Shown: in pieces, positions 8,173 to 17,953 of the stretch
Layout of the letters: the number at the start of each line of letters is the position of its first letter
How positions within the stretch are numbered: the stretch's first letter is position 1
Assembly: GCF_039530285.1 (NCBI RefSeq)
Contig: NZ_BAAAOK010000004.1
Location: forward strand, 248,001-312,000
DNA: 64,000 bases
From: Actinomadura_C alba
Lineage (GTDB): Bacteria; Actinomycetota; Actinomycetes; Streptosporangiales; Streptosporangiaceae
Direction: 5' to 3'
Notes under the pieces: model-generated
The model's database searches: none
What the model saw: the letters and a program-made list of their open reading frames with translations, nothing else
Told to the model about the DNA's origin: nothing
Program-made: the position numbers and the translations under genes

Positions 8173-10143
8173 GTGACCGCAAACTTTGGCCGGCTACGCA
8201 GACAGCTGCCGGGTGCCGTGGCCCTCGTGCTGGTGGTGAGCATGTTCTTCGTGGTCCGCCTGCCGGACGCGCCCGCGTCCGAGAGGTCGGATGTGGCGCG
8301 CACATACCGGTTCACCCCGATGAACATCGCGCTCCCTGGCGGATACCGGCAGCAGACGATCCGGCGCGTCAACAAGGACTACAAGCAGATCGACGCCTGG
8401 ATCTCCTCCGTCGGCGCCGGCATCGCGATGAACGACCTCGACGGCGACGGTCTGTCCAACGATCTGTGCGTCACCGACCCGCGCATCGACCAGGTCGTGG
8501 TGTCCCCGGCCCCGGGCGCCCGCTCCCAGCGGTATGCGCCGTTCGCGCTGAGCAACGGCTCGCTGCCGATGAACGAGGCCATCGCGCCCATGGGCTGCGC
8601 CCCCGGCGACTTCAACGAGGACGGCCGGATGGACCTGCTGGTCTACCTGTGGGGCCGCACCCCGATCGTTCACCTGGCACGACCCGACGCAAAGGAGCTC
8701 TCCGCCGACGCCTACGTGCCCACCGAGCTCGTCCCGAACGGCGGCGGTAAGACCTACACCGGGCCGGAATGGAACTCCAACGCCGTGGCGATCGACGACT
8801 TCGACGGCGACGGCCACGACGACATCTACCTCGGCAACTACTTCCCGCACGGCCCGGTGCTGGACGACAGGAAGAGCGGCGGCGTCGCGATGAACCGCTC
8901 GCTGTCCAACGCCACGAACGGCGGCGAGGACTACTTCTTCCGCTGGACCGGAGCCGGCACGGGAGCGTCGCCCCGGGTCAGCTACCAGAAGATCGACAAC
9001 GCGCTGCCGAGGAAGGTCTCCAAGGGCTGGGTGCTCGCCGCCGCCGCCAACGATCTGGACGGCGACCAGCTGCCGGAGCTCTACATCGCTCAGGACCACG
9101 GAAAGGACGCGCTGCTCTACAACCTGTCCCGCCCGGGGAAGATCGAGTTCGGGACCGTACACGGCACGCGCTCCGCCGGCCTGCCCAAGTCCAAGCGGAT
9201 CGGCGACGACTCCTTCAAGGGCATGGGCATCGACTTCGCCGACTTCGACCACGACGGTCTCTACGACATGTTCGTCAGCAATATCACCACGACGTTCGGC
9301 ATCCAGGAGAGCAACCTCCAGTTCATCAACACCGCGAAGGACAATGCCGATCTGCGCGCCCGGCTGCGCGACGGCGAGGGGCCCTGGACGGACCGCAGCA
9401 CCGAGCTCGGGACGGCTTGGTCCGGCTGGTGCTGGGACGTCAAGATGGCGGACTTCGACAACGGCGGCGACCCCGCGATCGTGCAGACCAACGGCTTCGT
9501 CAAGGGCGAGGTCAACCGGTGGCCACAGCTGCAGGAGCTGGCCGCCTCCAACGACCTGGTGGTGGAGAACCCGGACTGGTGGCCGCACGTGACGGCCGGC
9601 GACGACATCGCCGGAAGCCAGCGGCTGCACTTCTTCGCCAAGGACGAGGACGGCAAGTACCAGAACGTGGCAGGCCAGCTCGGTCTTGCGATACCGGTGC
9701 CCACCCGGGGCGTGGCCATCGGCGACGCCGACGGTGACGGGCGGCTCGACATGGCCGTCGCACGGCAGTGGGACGAGCCCGCCTTCTATCAGAACACCAG
9801 CCCGACACCCGGTGACTTCCTGGGGCTGCGACTCACCCACGACGTCGCGCCCGTCCGCGGCGCCACCGGTGCACTGCCCGCGCCGGGGTCGCCGGTGGTC
9901 GGCGCCCAGGTGACCGTGACGACGCCCGACGGCCGCAAGCACCTCGCCCGCGTCGACGGCGGCAGCGGCCACTCCGGCAAGCGCAGTCACGAGGTGCACG
10001 TCGGGCTGGGGCAGGGCGTCAGCGGTCCCGTCCAGGTTCACCTGCGTTGGCGCGACCGCTCCGGCCAGGTGCGCGAACAGGACCTTCAGCTCGACCCGGG
10101 CTGGCATTCGCTGCGGCTCGGCTCCCAGGCCAAGGAGAAGTGA
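8173..10143 (+). CDS. unbV: UnbV/E4 enediyne protein with FG-GAP repeats
   Basis: 656 residues from GTG 8173, with GGGAGG upstream inside the preceding gene end. Residues about 12-31 form a single hydrophobic segment (GAVALVLVVSMFFVV) after a basic start, so the protein is probably exported or membrane-anchored. The body contains repeated calcium-loop-like FG-GAP units: DLDGDGLSNDL, DFNEDGRMDLL, DFDGDGHDDIY, DLDGDQLPELY, DFDHDGLYDMF and DADGDGRLDMA. This suggests a beta-propeller. An ASPIC/UnbV-type domain follows in the last 120 residues. UnbV-type proteins are conserved in enediyne clusters and form part of the five-gene cassette, but no reaction has been assigned. The next gene starts seven bases downstream. 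Confidence 0.9.
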   Translation: MTANFGRLRRQLPGAVALVLVVSMFFVVRLPDAPASERSDVARTYRFTPMNIALPGGYRQQTIRRVNKDYKQIDAWISSVGAGIAMNDLDGDGLSNDLCVTDPRIDQVVVSPAPGARSQRYAPFALSNGSLPMNEAIAPMGCAPGDFNEDGRMDLLVYLWGRTPIVHLARPDAKELSADAYVPTELVPNGGGKTYTGPEWNSNAVAIDDFDGDGHDDIYLGNYFPHGPVLDDRKSGGVAMNRSLSNATNGGEDYFFRWTGAGTGASPRVSYQKIDNALPRKVSKGWVLAAAANDLDGDQLPELYIAQDHGKDALLYNLSRPGKIEFGTVHGTRSAGLPKSKRIGDDSFKGMGIDFADFDHDGLYDMFVSNITTTFGIQESNLQFINTAKDNADLRARLRDGEGPWTDRSTELGTAWSGWCWDVKMADFDNGGDPAIVQTNGFVKGEVNRWPQLQELAASNDLVVENPDWWPHVTAGDDIAGSQRLHFFAKDEDGKYQNVAGQLGLAIPVPTRGVAIGDADGDGRLDMAVARQWDEPAFYQNTSPTPGDFLGLRLTHDVAPVRGATGALPAPGSPVVGAQVTVTTPDGRKHLARVDGGSGHSGKRSHEVHVGLGQGVSGPVQVHLRWRDRSGQVREQDLQLDPGWHSLRLGSQAKEK

Positions 10144-10149
10144 CCGGAC

Positions 10150-11160
10150 ATGTCCACGAACAAGCCCAGCCCCCCGCGCCACGACCCCAAGGTCGTCATA
10201 GCCCTGCGCAACTTCGCCATGTCGATGTCGGTGTTCAACATCCTCGGCTACACGATCCTCGGTTTCGAGCAACCGTGGGTGTGGCCCTTCATCGCCATGG
10301 CCACCGCCTACTCGTTCGAAACGTTGCTGGAGGCCATCGGGGCGCGGGTCGAGGGGCGCACGCCGCGCTTCATCGGCAACGGCTGGCGGGGCGTCCTCGA
10401 GTTCCTGTACCCCGCGCACATCACCGCCCTCGCCATGAACATGCTGATCTACGTCAACGACCAGGTCTGGGTGATGATCTTCGGGGTCATGGTCGCTGTC
10501 GGTGCCAAGTGGGTGCTGCGCGCCCCGGTGCGCGGCCGGATGCGGCACTACATGAACCCCTCCAACTTCGGCATCACCATCATCCTGCTGGTCTTCCCGT
10601 GGGCCAGCATCGCGCCGCCGTACCACTTCACCGAGCGGTTCAGCTCCCCGGTCGACTGGCTGGTCCCGGCGATCATCCTTGCCGCGGGCACCATGCTCAA
10701 CGCCAAGCTGACCGGCCGGATGTGGTTGATCATGGGCTGGCTCAGCATCTACGTCGTGCAGGCGATCGTCCGCGGCGTCCTGCTGGACACCTCGATCCCG
10801 GCCGCATTGATCATGATGACCGGCGTCGCGTTCGTGCTCTACACGAACTACATGGTGACCGACCCGGGCACCAGCCCGTCCGCGCCGGCCTCGCAGTTCG
10901 CCTTCGGCGGCGGCATCGCGGTCATCTACGGGTTCTTCACCGGGGCGGGCATCGCCTACGGGCTCTTCTTCGCCACCGCGACCGTCTGCCTCATCCGTGG
11001 CGTGTTCCTTTGGTCGCTGCACATCTCCAACCAGGCCCGCGAACGGCGGGCGGCACTCGACGGCACCGCGACCCGTGACGCCTCCGCCAACGGAAAGCCC
11101 GGTCCCGGGCGACCCGACATCGAGAAATCCGACACAGAAAAGAAGGTCGTGCCCGCATGA
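10150..11160 (+). CDS. unbU: UnbU/E5 enediyne membrane protein
   Basis: 336 residues with about eight hydrophobic segments and a polar C-terminal tail of about 35 residues. The sequence HYMNPSNFGITIILLVFPW near residue 135 recalls the NqrB/RnfD family of membrane subunits of flavin-linked ion-pumping redox complexes, to which UnbU is distantly related. Its role in enediyne biosynthesis is not established. It could be electron transfer at the membrane or transport. The last codons overlap the start of the polyketide synthase gene by an ATGA, so the two are translationally coupled. The gene follows unbV by seven bases in the conserved E4-E5-E order. Confidence 0.9.
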   Translation: MSTNKPSPPRHDPKVVIALRNFAMSMSVFNILGYTILGFEQPWVWPFIAMATAYSFETLLEAIGARVEGRTPRFIGNGWRGVLEFLYPAHITALAMNMLIYVNDQVWVMIFGVMVAVGAKWVLRAPVRGRMRHYMNPSNFGITIILLVFPWASIAPPYHFTERFSSPVDWLVPAIILAAGTMLNAKLTGRMWLIMGWLSIYVVQAIVRGVLLDTSIPAALIMMTGVAFVLYTNYMVTDPGTSPSAPASQFAFGGGIAVIYGFFTGAGIAYGLFFATATVCLIRGVFLWSLHISNQARERRAALDGTATRDASANGKPGPGRPDIEKSDTEKKVVPA

Positions 11161-14100
11161 CCAGTGCCAGGCTCGCCATAGTCGGCATGGCATGCCGTTA
11201 CCCGGATGCCACGTCGCCGCGAGAACTCTGGGAGAACGTCCTCGCGGGACGCCGCGCCTTCCGGCGGCTGCCCGGCGAGCGGATGCGACTCGAGGACTAC
11301 TGGGACGCCGATCCGGCCGCCCCGGACCGGTTCTACGCGCGGAACGCCGCCGTCATCGAGGGGTACGAGTTCGACCGCGTCGCCCATCGCATCGCCGGCA
11401 GCACCTACCGGTCCACGGACCTCACGCACTGGCTCGCGCTCGACGTGGCCGGCCGGGCGCTCGCCGACGCGGGCTTCCCGGACGGCGAGGGACTGCCCCG
11501 CGAGCGCACCGGCGTGGTCGTCGGCAACACCCTGACCGGTGAGTTCACCCGCGCCAACGTGATGCGGCTGCGCTGGCCGTACGTGCGCCGCGTCGTCGCC
11601 GCGGCGCTCAAGGAGCGGGACGACTGGGACGACGACCGGCTGGGCGCTTTCCTCGACGACCTCGAGGGCGCCTACAAGGAGCCGTTCCCGGCCATCGACG
11701 AGGACACTCTCGCCGGCGGGCTCTCCAACACCATCGCCGGGCGCATCTGCAACCACTTCGACCTCAAGGGCGGCGGCTACACCGTCGACGGGGCCTGCTC
11801 CTCCTCGCTCCTGTCGGTGGCGACGGCCTGCCGGTCGCTGCTGGACGGCGACCTCGACCTCGCCGTCGCGGGCGGCGTCGACCTGTCGATCGACCCGTTC
11901 GAGATCGTGGGCTTCGCCAAGACCGGTGCCCTGGCCACCGGCGAGATGCGGCTCTACGACCGCCGGTCCAACGGCTTCTGGCCGGGCGAGGGCTGCGGGA
12001 TCGTCGTGCTGATGCGGGAGGAGGACGCCCTCACCCAGGGCCGCCGGATCTACGCGACCGTCGCCGGGTGGGGCATCTCCTCCGACGGTCAGGGCGGCAT
12101 CACGCGGCCCGAGGTCAGCGGCTACCGGCTGGCGCTGCGGCGGGCCTACGAGCGGGCCGGGTTCGGCATCGACACGGTGCCGATGTTCGAGGGCCATGGC
12201 ACCGGGACCGAGGTCGGTGACGCCACCGAGCTGCGGGCGCTGTCACTGGCCCGCCGCGAGGCCTCCCCGGAGGCCGCGCCGGCCGCGATCGGCTCGATCA
12301 AGGGGATGATCGGGCATACCAAGGCCGCGGCCGGCGTGGCCGGTCTCATCAAGGCCGTGATGGCGGTGCACGATCAGGTGCTCCCGCCGACCACCGGCTG
12401 CGTCGACCCGCACCCGCTGCTTGCCGAGGAGCCGGCTGCACTGCGGGTCCTGCGCAAGGCCGAGCCGTGGCCGTCCGGCGCGCCGCTGCGTGCCGGGGTC
12501 ACCGCCATGGGCTTCGGTGGCATCAACACGCACGTCGTGCTGGAGGGAGCCGCGGCCCGCCGGCGAATCCCGCTCGACGCCCGCACCAAGGCGCTGGCGT
12601 CCTCGGTCCAGGACATGGAGCTGCTGCTGGTCGACGGCGACTCGCCGGAGGTCCTGCGCGAGCGCCTGACCCAGCTGATCGACTTCGTTCCCCGCCTGGC
12701 GTACGCGCAACTCGCCGACCTGGCCGCCACGCTCCAGTGTGAGCTGCGCGACCGGCCGTACCGCGCGGCCGCCGTGGTGTCCTCGCCCGAGGACGCCGAG
12801 CGGCGGCTGCGGCAGGTGCTGCAGTCCCTGGAAGCGGGGGAGACCAGCCTGTTCGCCACGGGAGGCCGCGTCTTCCTCGGCCGCGTGAGCGGACCGGGCC
12901 GGATCGGCTTCCTGTTCCCGGGGCAGGGCTCGGGCACTGGTACCAGCGGAGGCGCGCTGCGCCGCCGTTTCGCCGAGGTCGAGGAGGTGTACCTCAAGGC
13001 GGCGCTCCCCACCGGCGGCGACATGGTGGCGACGTCGGTGGCCCAGCCGCGCATCGTCACCGGATCGATGGCCGGCCTGCGCGCCATGTCCCTGCTGGGA
13101 GTGGACGCGGAGGTCGCGGTCGGCCACAGCCTCGGGGAACTCTCGGCGCTCCACTGGGCGGGTGCGATGGACGAGGAGACCCTGCTGCGGGTGGCGGGCG
13201 AACGCGGCCGCACCATGGCGGAGCACAGCGCTTCGGGGACCATGGCCAGCGTCAACGCCTCGGCGTCCGCGTCGGAGCTGCTGGTGGCCGGCCGGCCAGT
13301 GGTGATCGCCGGTTACAACGGTCCGGGCCAGACCGTCCTCGCCGGTCCGGTGGACGCGATCGAGGCGGTGAGCCGCGATGCCGAGGCCAACGGCGTGAGC
13401 TCGGTCCGGCTGGCGGTCTCGCACGCCTTTCACTCGCCGCTGGTGGCGCCCGCGGCCGACGCATTCGGCGCCCGGCTGGCAGAGGAGCGGTTCGGCGCCG
13501 TCGGGCGGCGGATCATCTCCACGGTGACCGGTGAGTTGTTGGCGCCGGACACCGACCTGGTGGCACTGCTCCGCCTGCAGATCACCGATCCGGTGCTGTT
13601 CGCCCAGGCGGTGGAGCTGGCGGCCAAGGACATCGACCTGTTCATCGAGGTCGGGCCGGGCCACGTGCTCAGCAACCTGGTCCCGGCCATCGCGGCCGGG
13701 CCCGCCGTCGGCCTGGACACCGACGACGAGTCGCTGGGCGGCCTGCTCGGGGTGGCGGGCGCGGCGTACGTCGCGGGAGCCCCGGTCCGGCACGAGGCGC
13801 TCTTCCACGGCCGGCTCATCCGGCCGCTGGAGATCGGCGCCGAGTTCTCGTTCTTCGCCAACCCCTGTGAGACCGCGCCACCCCTGCGGATCGCAGGTGG
13901 CGCGCGGCGGGCCGAGCCGGCCCCGGGCGCGGACACCCCCGGGGCGGTGCCGGAGACCGATCCGGAGGAGCCCAGCATCGAGCTGCTGCGCCGCCTGATG
14001 GCCGACCGCGTCGAGCTTCCGCCCGAAACGGTGACCGACGACAGCCGTCCGCTGGACGACCTGCACATGAGCTCGATCACGGTGGGGCAGGTCATGAACC

Positions 14101-16955
14101 AGGCGGCCCAGTTGCGGCGGCTACCGGTGACCCAGGCGCCGACGAACTTCGCCACCGCAACGCTGCGCGAGCTGGCCGGGACCCTCGACGCTCTGGCCGA
14201 GACCGCCCGTTCGGGCGACCTCGACTCCGCATCCGTGGTCGCCGGGGCGGCCGCATGGGCCCGGCCCTTCACCCTCGACCTCGACGAGGAGCCGCGGCCC
14301 TCCGCGCGCCTCGCACCGCAGGGCGGTGGACCGTGGACGGTGTACGCCACGGACGGTCATCCGCTGGCCGAGCCACTGCGACGGGCGCTGGAACGCGCGA
14401 ACACCGGGCCAGGGGTCCTGGTCTGCCTGCCCCCGGACTGTGCCCAGGAGCAGTTGAAACCGGCGCTCGAGGGCGCACAGCGGGCGCTCGGCGGTGAGCC
14501 GGGCAGTCGGTTCGTCCTGGTCCAGCATGGCCGCGGCGCGGCCGGTCTGGCGAAGACGCTCAGGCTCGAGGCACCCCACCTGCGCATCACCATCGTGCAC
14601 ACTCCGTTGACCGCCGAGGCGGTGGACCGGGTGGTGGCCGAGGTGGCCGCGACGGCCGACTTCACCGAGGCGCACTATGACGCCGAGGGCGTCCGGCGGA
14701 TACCGACCCTGCGTGCGATGCCGGTGCGTCCGGTGCGCACCAGTCCGCCGCTGGATGCCACAGACGTGCTGCTCGTCACCGGAGGCGGCAAGGGGATCAC
14801 GGCAGAGTGCGCGCTGGCCGTCGCCGCCGACACCGGAGCCCGGCTCGCCGTGCTGGGGCGCTCGGACCCGGCCGAGGACCGGGAGCTGGCGGCCAATCTG
14901 CGGCGGATGGCCGACAGCGGGGTGACCGTCCGGTACACGCGAGCCGACGTCACCGACCCCGCCGCGGTCGCCGCCGCGGTCGCCGAGCTGACCGAGGCCC
15001 TCGGGCCCGTCAGGGCGGTGCTGCACGGCGCCGGCCGCAATGAGCCGGCCGGGCTGACCGGGCTGGACATGGAGGCGTTCCGGCGCACCTTCGGCCCCAA
15101 GATCGACGGACTGCGGGCGGTGCTCGACGCCGTCGAGCCCGGTGGGCTGAAGCTGCTGGTGACGTTCGGCAGCATCATCGGCCGGGCCGGGCTGCGCGGC
15201 GAGGCGCACTACGCCACCGCCAACGACTGGCTGGCCGACCTCACCCGTGAGGTCGCGGACCGGCACCCCGGGTGCCGTGCGATCTGCATGGAGTGGTCGG
15301 TGTGGTCGGGGGTCGGAATGGGAGAGCGCCTGGCGGTCGTCGAGGGCCTGGCCCGCGAAGGCATCACCGCGATCACCCCGGACCAGGGTGTGCAGATCAT
15401 GCGGCGGCTCGTCGCCGATCCGGACGTACCCGCCGTCGTGGTGATCAGCGGCCGCACCGGGAGCATCGACACCGTCCGTCACGACCGCCCGGCGCTGCCG
15501 CTGCTGCGCTTCGTGGACCGGCCGCTGGTCCACTACCACGGCGTCGAATTGGTCACCGAGGTCGAGCTGAACGTCGGCTCCGACCCCTACCTCGCCGACC
15601 ACCTGCTCGACGGGAACCTGTTGTTCCCGGCGGTGATCGGGATGGAGGCCATGACCCAGGCGGCCGCCGCGGTCACCGGCAGGGAGGGCCCGTCGGTGAT
15701 CGAGCGGGCGGAGTTCCAGCGGCCCATCGTCGTCCCCCCCGAGGGGAGCACGTCGATCCGGATCGCCGCGACCGTCACCGACGACGACACGGTGGAGATG
15801 GCGATCCGCAGCTCGGAGACCGCCTTCGCCGCGGATCACTTCACGGCCCGGGCGGTGTACTCCGATGCCGAGGTGCCCACCGGGCCGCCGGAGCAGGTCG
15901 GCGACGACCTGCCCCCGGTGCCTCTGGACCCGGCCGCCGAGTTGTACGGGAGCGTGCTGTTCCAGGGCACTCGGTTCCAGCGGCTGCGCCGCTACCACCG
16001 GGCCGCAGCCCGGCACGTCGACGCCGAAGTGGCCGCGGTGGGCGCCGGGGGCTGGTTCGCCGGGTACCTGCCGGGCGAGATGCTGCTCGCCGATCCCGGC
16101 ATGCGGGACGCGCTCATGCACGGCAACCAGGTCTGCGTCCCCGACGCCACCCTGCTCCCGTCCGGGATCGATCGGGTGCACCCCGCGGGCCCGGACGTCA
16201 CCGGAGAACTGCGCTACTGCGCCACCGAACGGGAACGCGACGGCGACACGTACATCTACGACATCGCGGTGCGCGACGGCACCGGCACGGTCGTGGAGCG
16301 CTGGGAGGGCCTGCGTCTCCAGGCCGTCCGCAAGGGCGACGGCCGTGGGCCCTGGACGACGCCGCTGCTGGGGTCGTACCTCGAGCGGGAGCTGGAGGAC
16401 CTCCTCGGCGTCCATGTCGCGGTGGCCTTGGAGCCGGACGCTCCCCCAGGAATGGGCGACGGCCGCCGGACCCGGACCGCACTGGCCGCCGGCCGGGCGC
16501 TCGGCCACCCGGCCGCCCTCAGATACCGGCCGGACGGGCGGCCGGAGCTCGCGGGCGGACGGGCGGTCTCGTCCTCGCACGGCGCCGGGGCGACCCTCTG
16601 CGTCGTGGCGGACCCCACCGGGCCCTCCCCGCTCGGCTGCGACCTCGAAGCGGTGGCCGAACGGTCCAGGGAGGAGTGGGACGGGCTGCTGGGCCGGCAC
16701 GCCCCCCTGGCCGAACTGGTCGCCGCGGAGACGGCGGAGGCCCCCGGCACCGCCGCGACCACTGTCTGGTCGGCGGTCGAGTGCCTCCGCAAGGCCGGCC
16801 TGCCCGCGGACGCCCCGCTCACCCTCACCCCAGTACGGCGGGGCGCCTGGAGCGTCTTCGCCTCCGGCACCCTGCGGATCGCGACCCTTGTCACCACCCT
16901 GCGTGACGTCCCCGATCCGGTCGTGCTCGCGGTCCTCGTGGAAGGACGGTCGTAG
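11157..16955 (+). CDS. pksE: Enediyne iterative polyketide synthase PKSE
   Basis: 1932 residues, the usual size of an enediyne PKS. Domains in order: ketosynthase, residues 1-450, with Cys214 in DGACSSS, His347 in EGHGTGTE and His387 in GHTKAAAGVAG; acyltransferase, about 560-870, with Ser658 in GHSLGELSA; then acyl carrier protein, about 940-1010, with Ser973 in DDLHMSSITV. A ketoreductase follows from about 1200 to 1460 with TGGGKGITAE near 1208. The dehydratase has His1482 in LADHLLDG. A C-terminal phosphopantetheinyl transferase has CDLEAVAERS and WSAVECLRKAG. The enzyme builds a linear polyene from malonyl-CoA on its own ACP, which it arms with its own PPTase domain. The ACP lies between AT and KR, as in SgcE and CalE8. 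All catalytic residues are intact. Confidence 0.97.
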   Translation: MTSARLAIVGMACRYPDATSPRELWENVLAGRRAFRRLPGERMRLEDYWDADPAAPDRFYARNAAVIEGYEFDRVAHRIAGSTYRSTDLTHWLALDVAGRALADAGFPDGEGLPRERTGVVVGNTLTGEFTRANVMRLRWPYVRRVVAAALKERDDWDDDRLGAFLDDLEGAYKEPFPAIDEDTLAGGLSNTIAGRICNHFDLKGGGYTVDGACSSSLLSVATACRSLLDGDLDLAVAGGVDLSIDPFEIVGFAKTGALATGEMRLYDRRSNGFWPGEGCGIVVLMREEDALTQGRRIYATVAGWGISSDGQGGITRPEVSGYRLALRRAYERAGFGIDTVPMFEGHGTGTEVGDATELRALSLARREASPEAAPAAIGSIKGMIGHTKAAAGVAGLIKAVMAVHDQVLPPTTGCVDPHPLLAEEPAALRVLRKAEPWPSGAPLRAGVTAMGFGGINTHVVLEGAAARRRIPLDARTKALASSVQDMELLLVDGDSPEVLRERLTQLIDFVPRLAYAQLADLAATLQCELRDRPYRAAAVVSSPEDAERRLRQVLQSLEAGETSLFATGGRVFLGRVSGPGRIGFLFPGQGSGTGTSGGALRRRFAEVEEVYLKAALPTGGDMVATSVAQPRIVTGSMAGLRAMSLLGVDAEVAVGHSLGELSALHWAGAMDEETLLRVAGERGRTMAEHSASGTMASVNASASASELLVAGRPVVIAGYNGPGQTVLAGPVDAIEAVSRDAEANGVSSVRLAVSHAFHSPLVAPAADAFGARLAEERFGAVGRRIISTVTGELLAPDTDLVALLRLQITDPVLFAQAVELAAKDIDLFIEVGPGHVLSNLVPAIAAGPAVGLDTDDESLGGLLGVAGAAYVAGAPVRHEALFHGRLIRPLEIGAEFSFFANPCETAPPLRIAGGARRAEPAPGADTPGAVPETDPEEPSIELLRRLMADRVELPPETVTDDSRPLDDLHMSSITVGQVMNQAAQLRRLPVTQAPTNFATATLRELAGTLDALAETARSGDLDSASVVAGAAAWARPFTLDLDEEPRPSARLAPQGGGPWTVYATDGHPLAEPLRRALERANTGPGVLVCLPPDCAQEQLKPALEGAQRALGGEPGSRFVLVQHGRGAAGLAKTLRLEAPHLRITIVHTPLTAEAVDRVVAEVAATADFTEAHYDAEGVRRIPTLRAMPVRPVRTSPPLDATDVLLVTGGGKGITAECALAVAADTGARLAVLGRSDPAEDRELAANLRRMADSGVTVRYTRADVTDPAAVAAAVAELTEALGPVRAVLHGAGRNEPAGLTGLDMEAFRRTFGPKIDGLRAVLDAVEPGGLKLLVTFGSIIGRAGLRGEAHYATANDWLADLTREVADRHPGCRAICMEWSVWSGVGMGERLAVVEGLAREGITAITPDQGVQIMRRLVADPDVPAVVVISGRTGSIDTVRHDRPALPLLRFVDRPLVHYHGVELVTEVELNVGSDPYLADHLLDGNLLFPAVIGMEAMTQAAAAVTGREGPSVIERAEFQRPIVVPPEGSTSIRIAATVTDDDTVEMAIRSSETAFAADHFTARAVYSDAEVPTGPPEQVGDDLPPVPLDPAAELYGSVLFQGTRFQRLRRYHRAAARHVDAEVAAVGAGGWFAGYLPGEMLLADPGMRDALMHGNQVCVPDATLLPSGIDRVHPAGPDVTGELRYCATERERDGDTYIYDIAVRDGTGTVVERWEGLRLQAVRKGDGRGPWTTPLLGSYLERELEDLLGVHVAVALEPDAPPGMGDGRRTRTALAAGRALGHPAALRYRPDGRPELAGGRAVSSSHGAGATLCVVADPTGPSPLGCDLEAVAERSREEWDGLLGRHAPLAELVAAETAEAPGTAATTVWSAVECLRKAGLPADAPLTLTPVRRGAWSVFASGTLRIATLVTTLRDVPDPVVLAVLVEGRS

Positions 16956-16958
16956 CCC

Positions 16959-17417
16959 ATGGAGAACCACTACGAGTACCGGCACGTCGTCGGTTTCGAG
17001 GAGACCAACATCGTCGGCAACGTCTACTACGTCAACTATCTGCGGTGGCAGGGACGCTGCCGGGAGATGTTCCTCAAGTACCAGGCGCCGGAGGTGCTCA
17101 CAGACCTGCAAGGCGACCTGAAGCTGTTCACGCTCAAGGTCGACTGCGAGTTCTTCGCCGAGATCACAGCCTTTGACGAAGTATCCATCAGGATGCGCCT
17201 GGTCGACCTGGCGCAGACCCAGCTGGAGTTCAGCTTCGACTACGTACGGCTCGATCCGGACGGATTCGAGACCTTGGTCGCCAGGGGCAGGCAGCGGGTC
17301 GCCTGCATGCGCGGGCCCAACACCCGCACGGCCCCCGCCCGGGTTCCCGAGTCGCTGGTCCGGGCGCTCGCGCCGTACAAGCCGGAGAACCGGAGCGAGG
17401 CGGGGAGGGCGTTATGA
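16959..17417 (+). CDS. Enediyne thioesterase (E10/CalE7 type)
   Basis: 152 residues, hot-dog fold. The N-terminal block ETNIVGNVYYVNYLRWQGR is the signature of the E10/CalE7 thioesterases that release the polyene from the enediyne PKS. In those enzymes a conserved Arg and neighbouring residues, not an acid catalyst, support hydrolysis and decarboxylation. Here Arg31 or Arg34 in the same segment would fill that role. The gene begins four bases after the PKS stop and overlaps the next gene by ATGA, so the PKS, thioesterase and flavin reductase are one translational unit. It is cytosolic, with no signal peptide. Confidence 0.93.
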   Translation: MENHYEYRHVVGFEETNIVGNVYYVNYLRWQGRCREMFLKYQAPEVLTDLQGDLKLFTLKVDCEFFAEITAFDEVSIRMRLVDLAQTQLEFSFDYVRLDPDGFETLVARGRQRVACMRGPNTRTAPARVPESLVRALAPYKPENRSEAGRAL

Positions 17418-17953
17418 GGGGCGATTCCACACCATCGGGTTCGGCGGCCGAGACCAAGGCGCTGCGGCGGATGTTCGGCGCGTTCGCCACCGGGGTATCG
17501 GTGGTGACCGTCGGTGGCGCCAGCCCGCACGGGATGACCGCGAACTCCTTCACCTCGGTCTCGCTGGATCCGCCGCTGGCGCTGATCTGCGTGGGCCACG
17601 AGGCGATCATGCACCGCAGGCTCGCCATCGGGTTCTTCGGTGTCTCGGTCCTCGCGGCGGACCAGGAGGGCGTGGCCCGGCACTTCGCGGACCTCACCCG
17701 GCCCTTGGGCGCCGCCCAGTTCGAGAGCATCGACTGCGAGCCCGGCCCGGTGACCGGTGTCCCGCTGATCAACGGCGCCCTGGCCACCTTCGAGTTCGAG
17801 CTCTGGAACACCTACGAAGGCGGGGACCATTCGATCTTCGTCGGTCAGCTGTTGTCCCCGGAGCGGCCGCCACTCGAGGCGGACGGGGCGCTGCTGTTCT
17901 ACCGCGGGCGCTTCCGCCGACTCGAACCATTGCACAGCGAGGTCAGGGCATGA
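17414..17953 (+). CDS. Flavin reductase (SgcE6 type)
   Basis: 179 residues, flavin reductase-like split-barrel family. Visible motifs are RMFGAFATGVSVVT near residue 18, GMTANSFTSVSLDPPLALIC near residue 39, and a histidine-containing GDHSIFVGQL near residue 139. It supplies reduced FAD to a partner oxygenase at the expense of NAD(P)H. In C-1027 biosynthesis the related SgcE6 serves both the SgcC hydroxylase and the SgcC3 halogenase. The likely partner here, an SgcC-type hydroxylase, is 34 kb away at 51699-53282, so reduced flavin would be delivered by diffusion. The start codon overlaps the thioesterase stop, and the stop overlaps the start of the P450. Confidence 0.88.
   Translation: MRGDSTPSGSAAETKALRRMFGAFATGVSVVTVGGASPHGMTANSFTSVSLDPPLALICVGHEAIMHRRLAIGFFGVSVLAADQEGVARHFADLTRPLGAAQFESIDCEPGPVTGVPLINGALATFEFELWNTYEGGDHSIFVGQLLSPERPPLEADGALLFYRGRFRRLEPLHSEVRA

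Noticed and set aside
8194..11193. A 999-residue minus-strand reading frame over unbV and unbU
   Set aside because: It lies opposite well-supported genes, is biased to Val, Gly, His, Asp and Arg, and has no family resemblance. It is a high-GC shadow.
14121..17111. A 996-residue minus-strand frame over the PKS gene
   Set aside because: It is antisense to PKS domains with intact motifs and has low-complexity composition, so it is a shadow.
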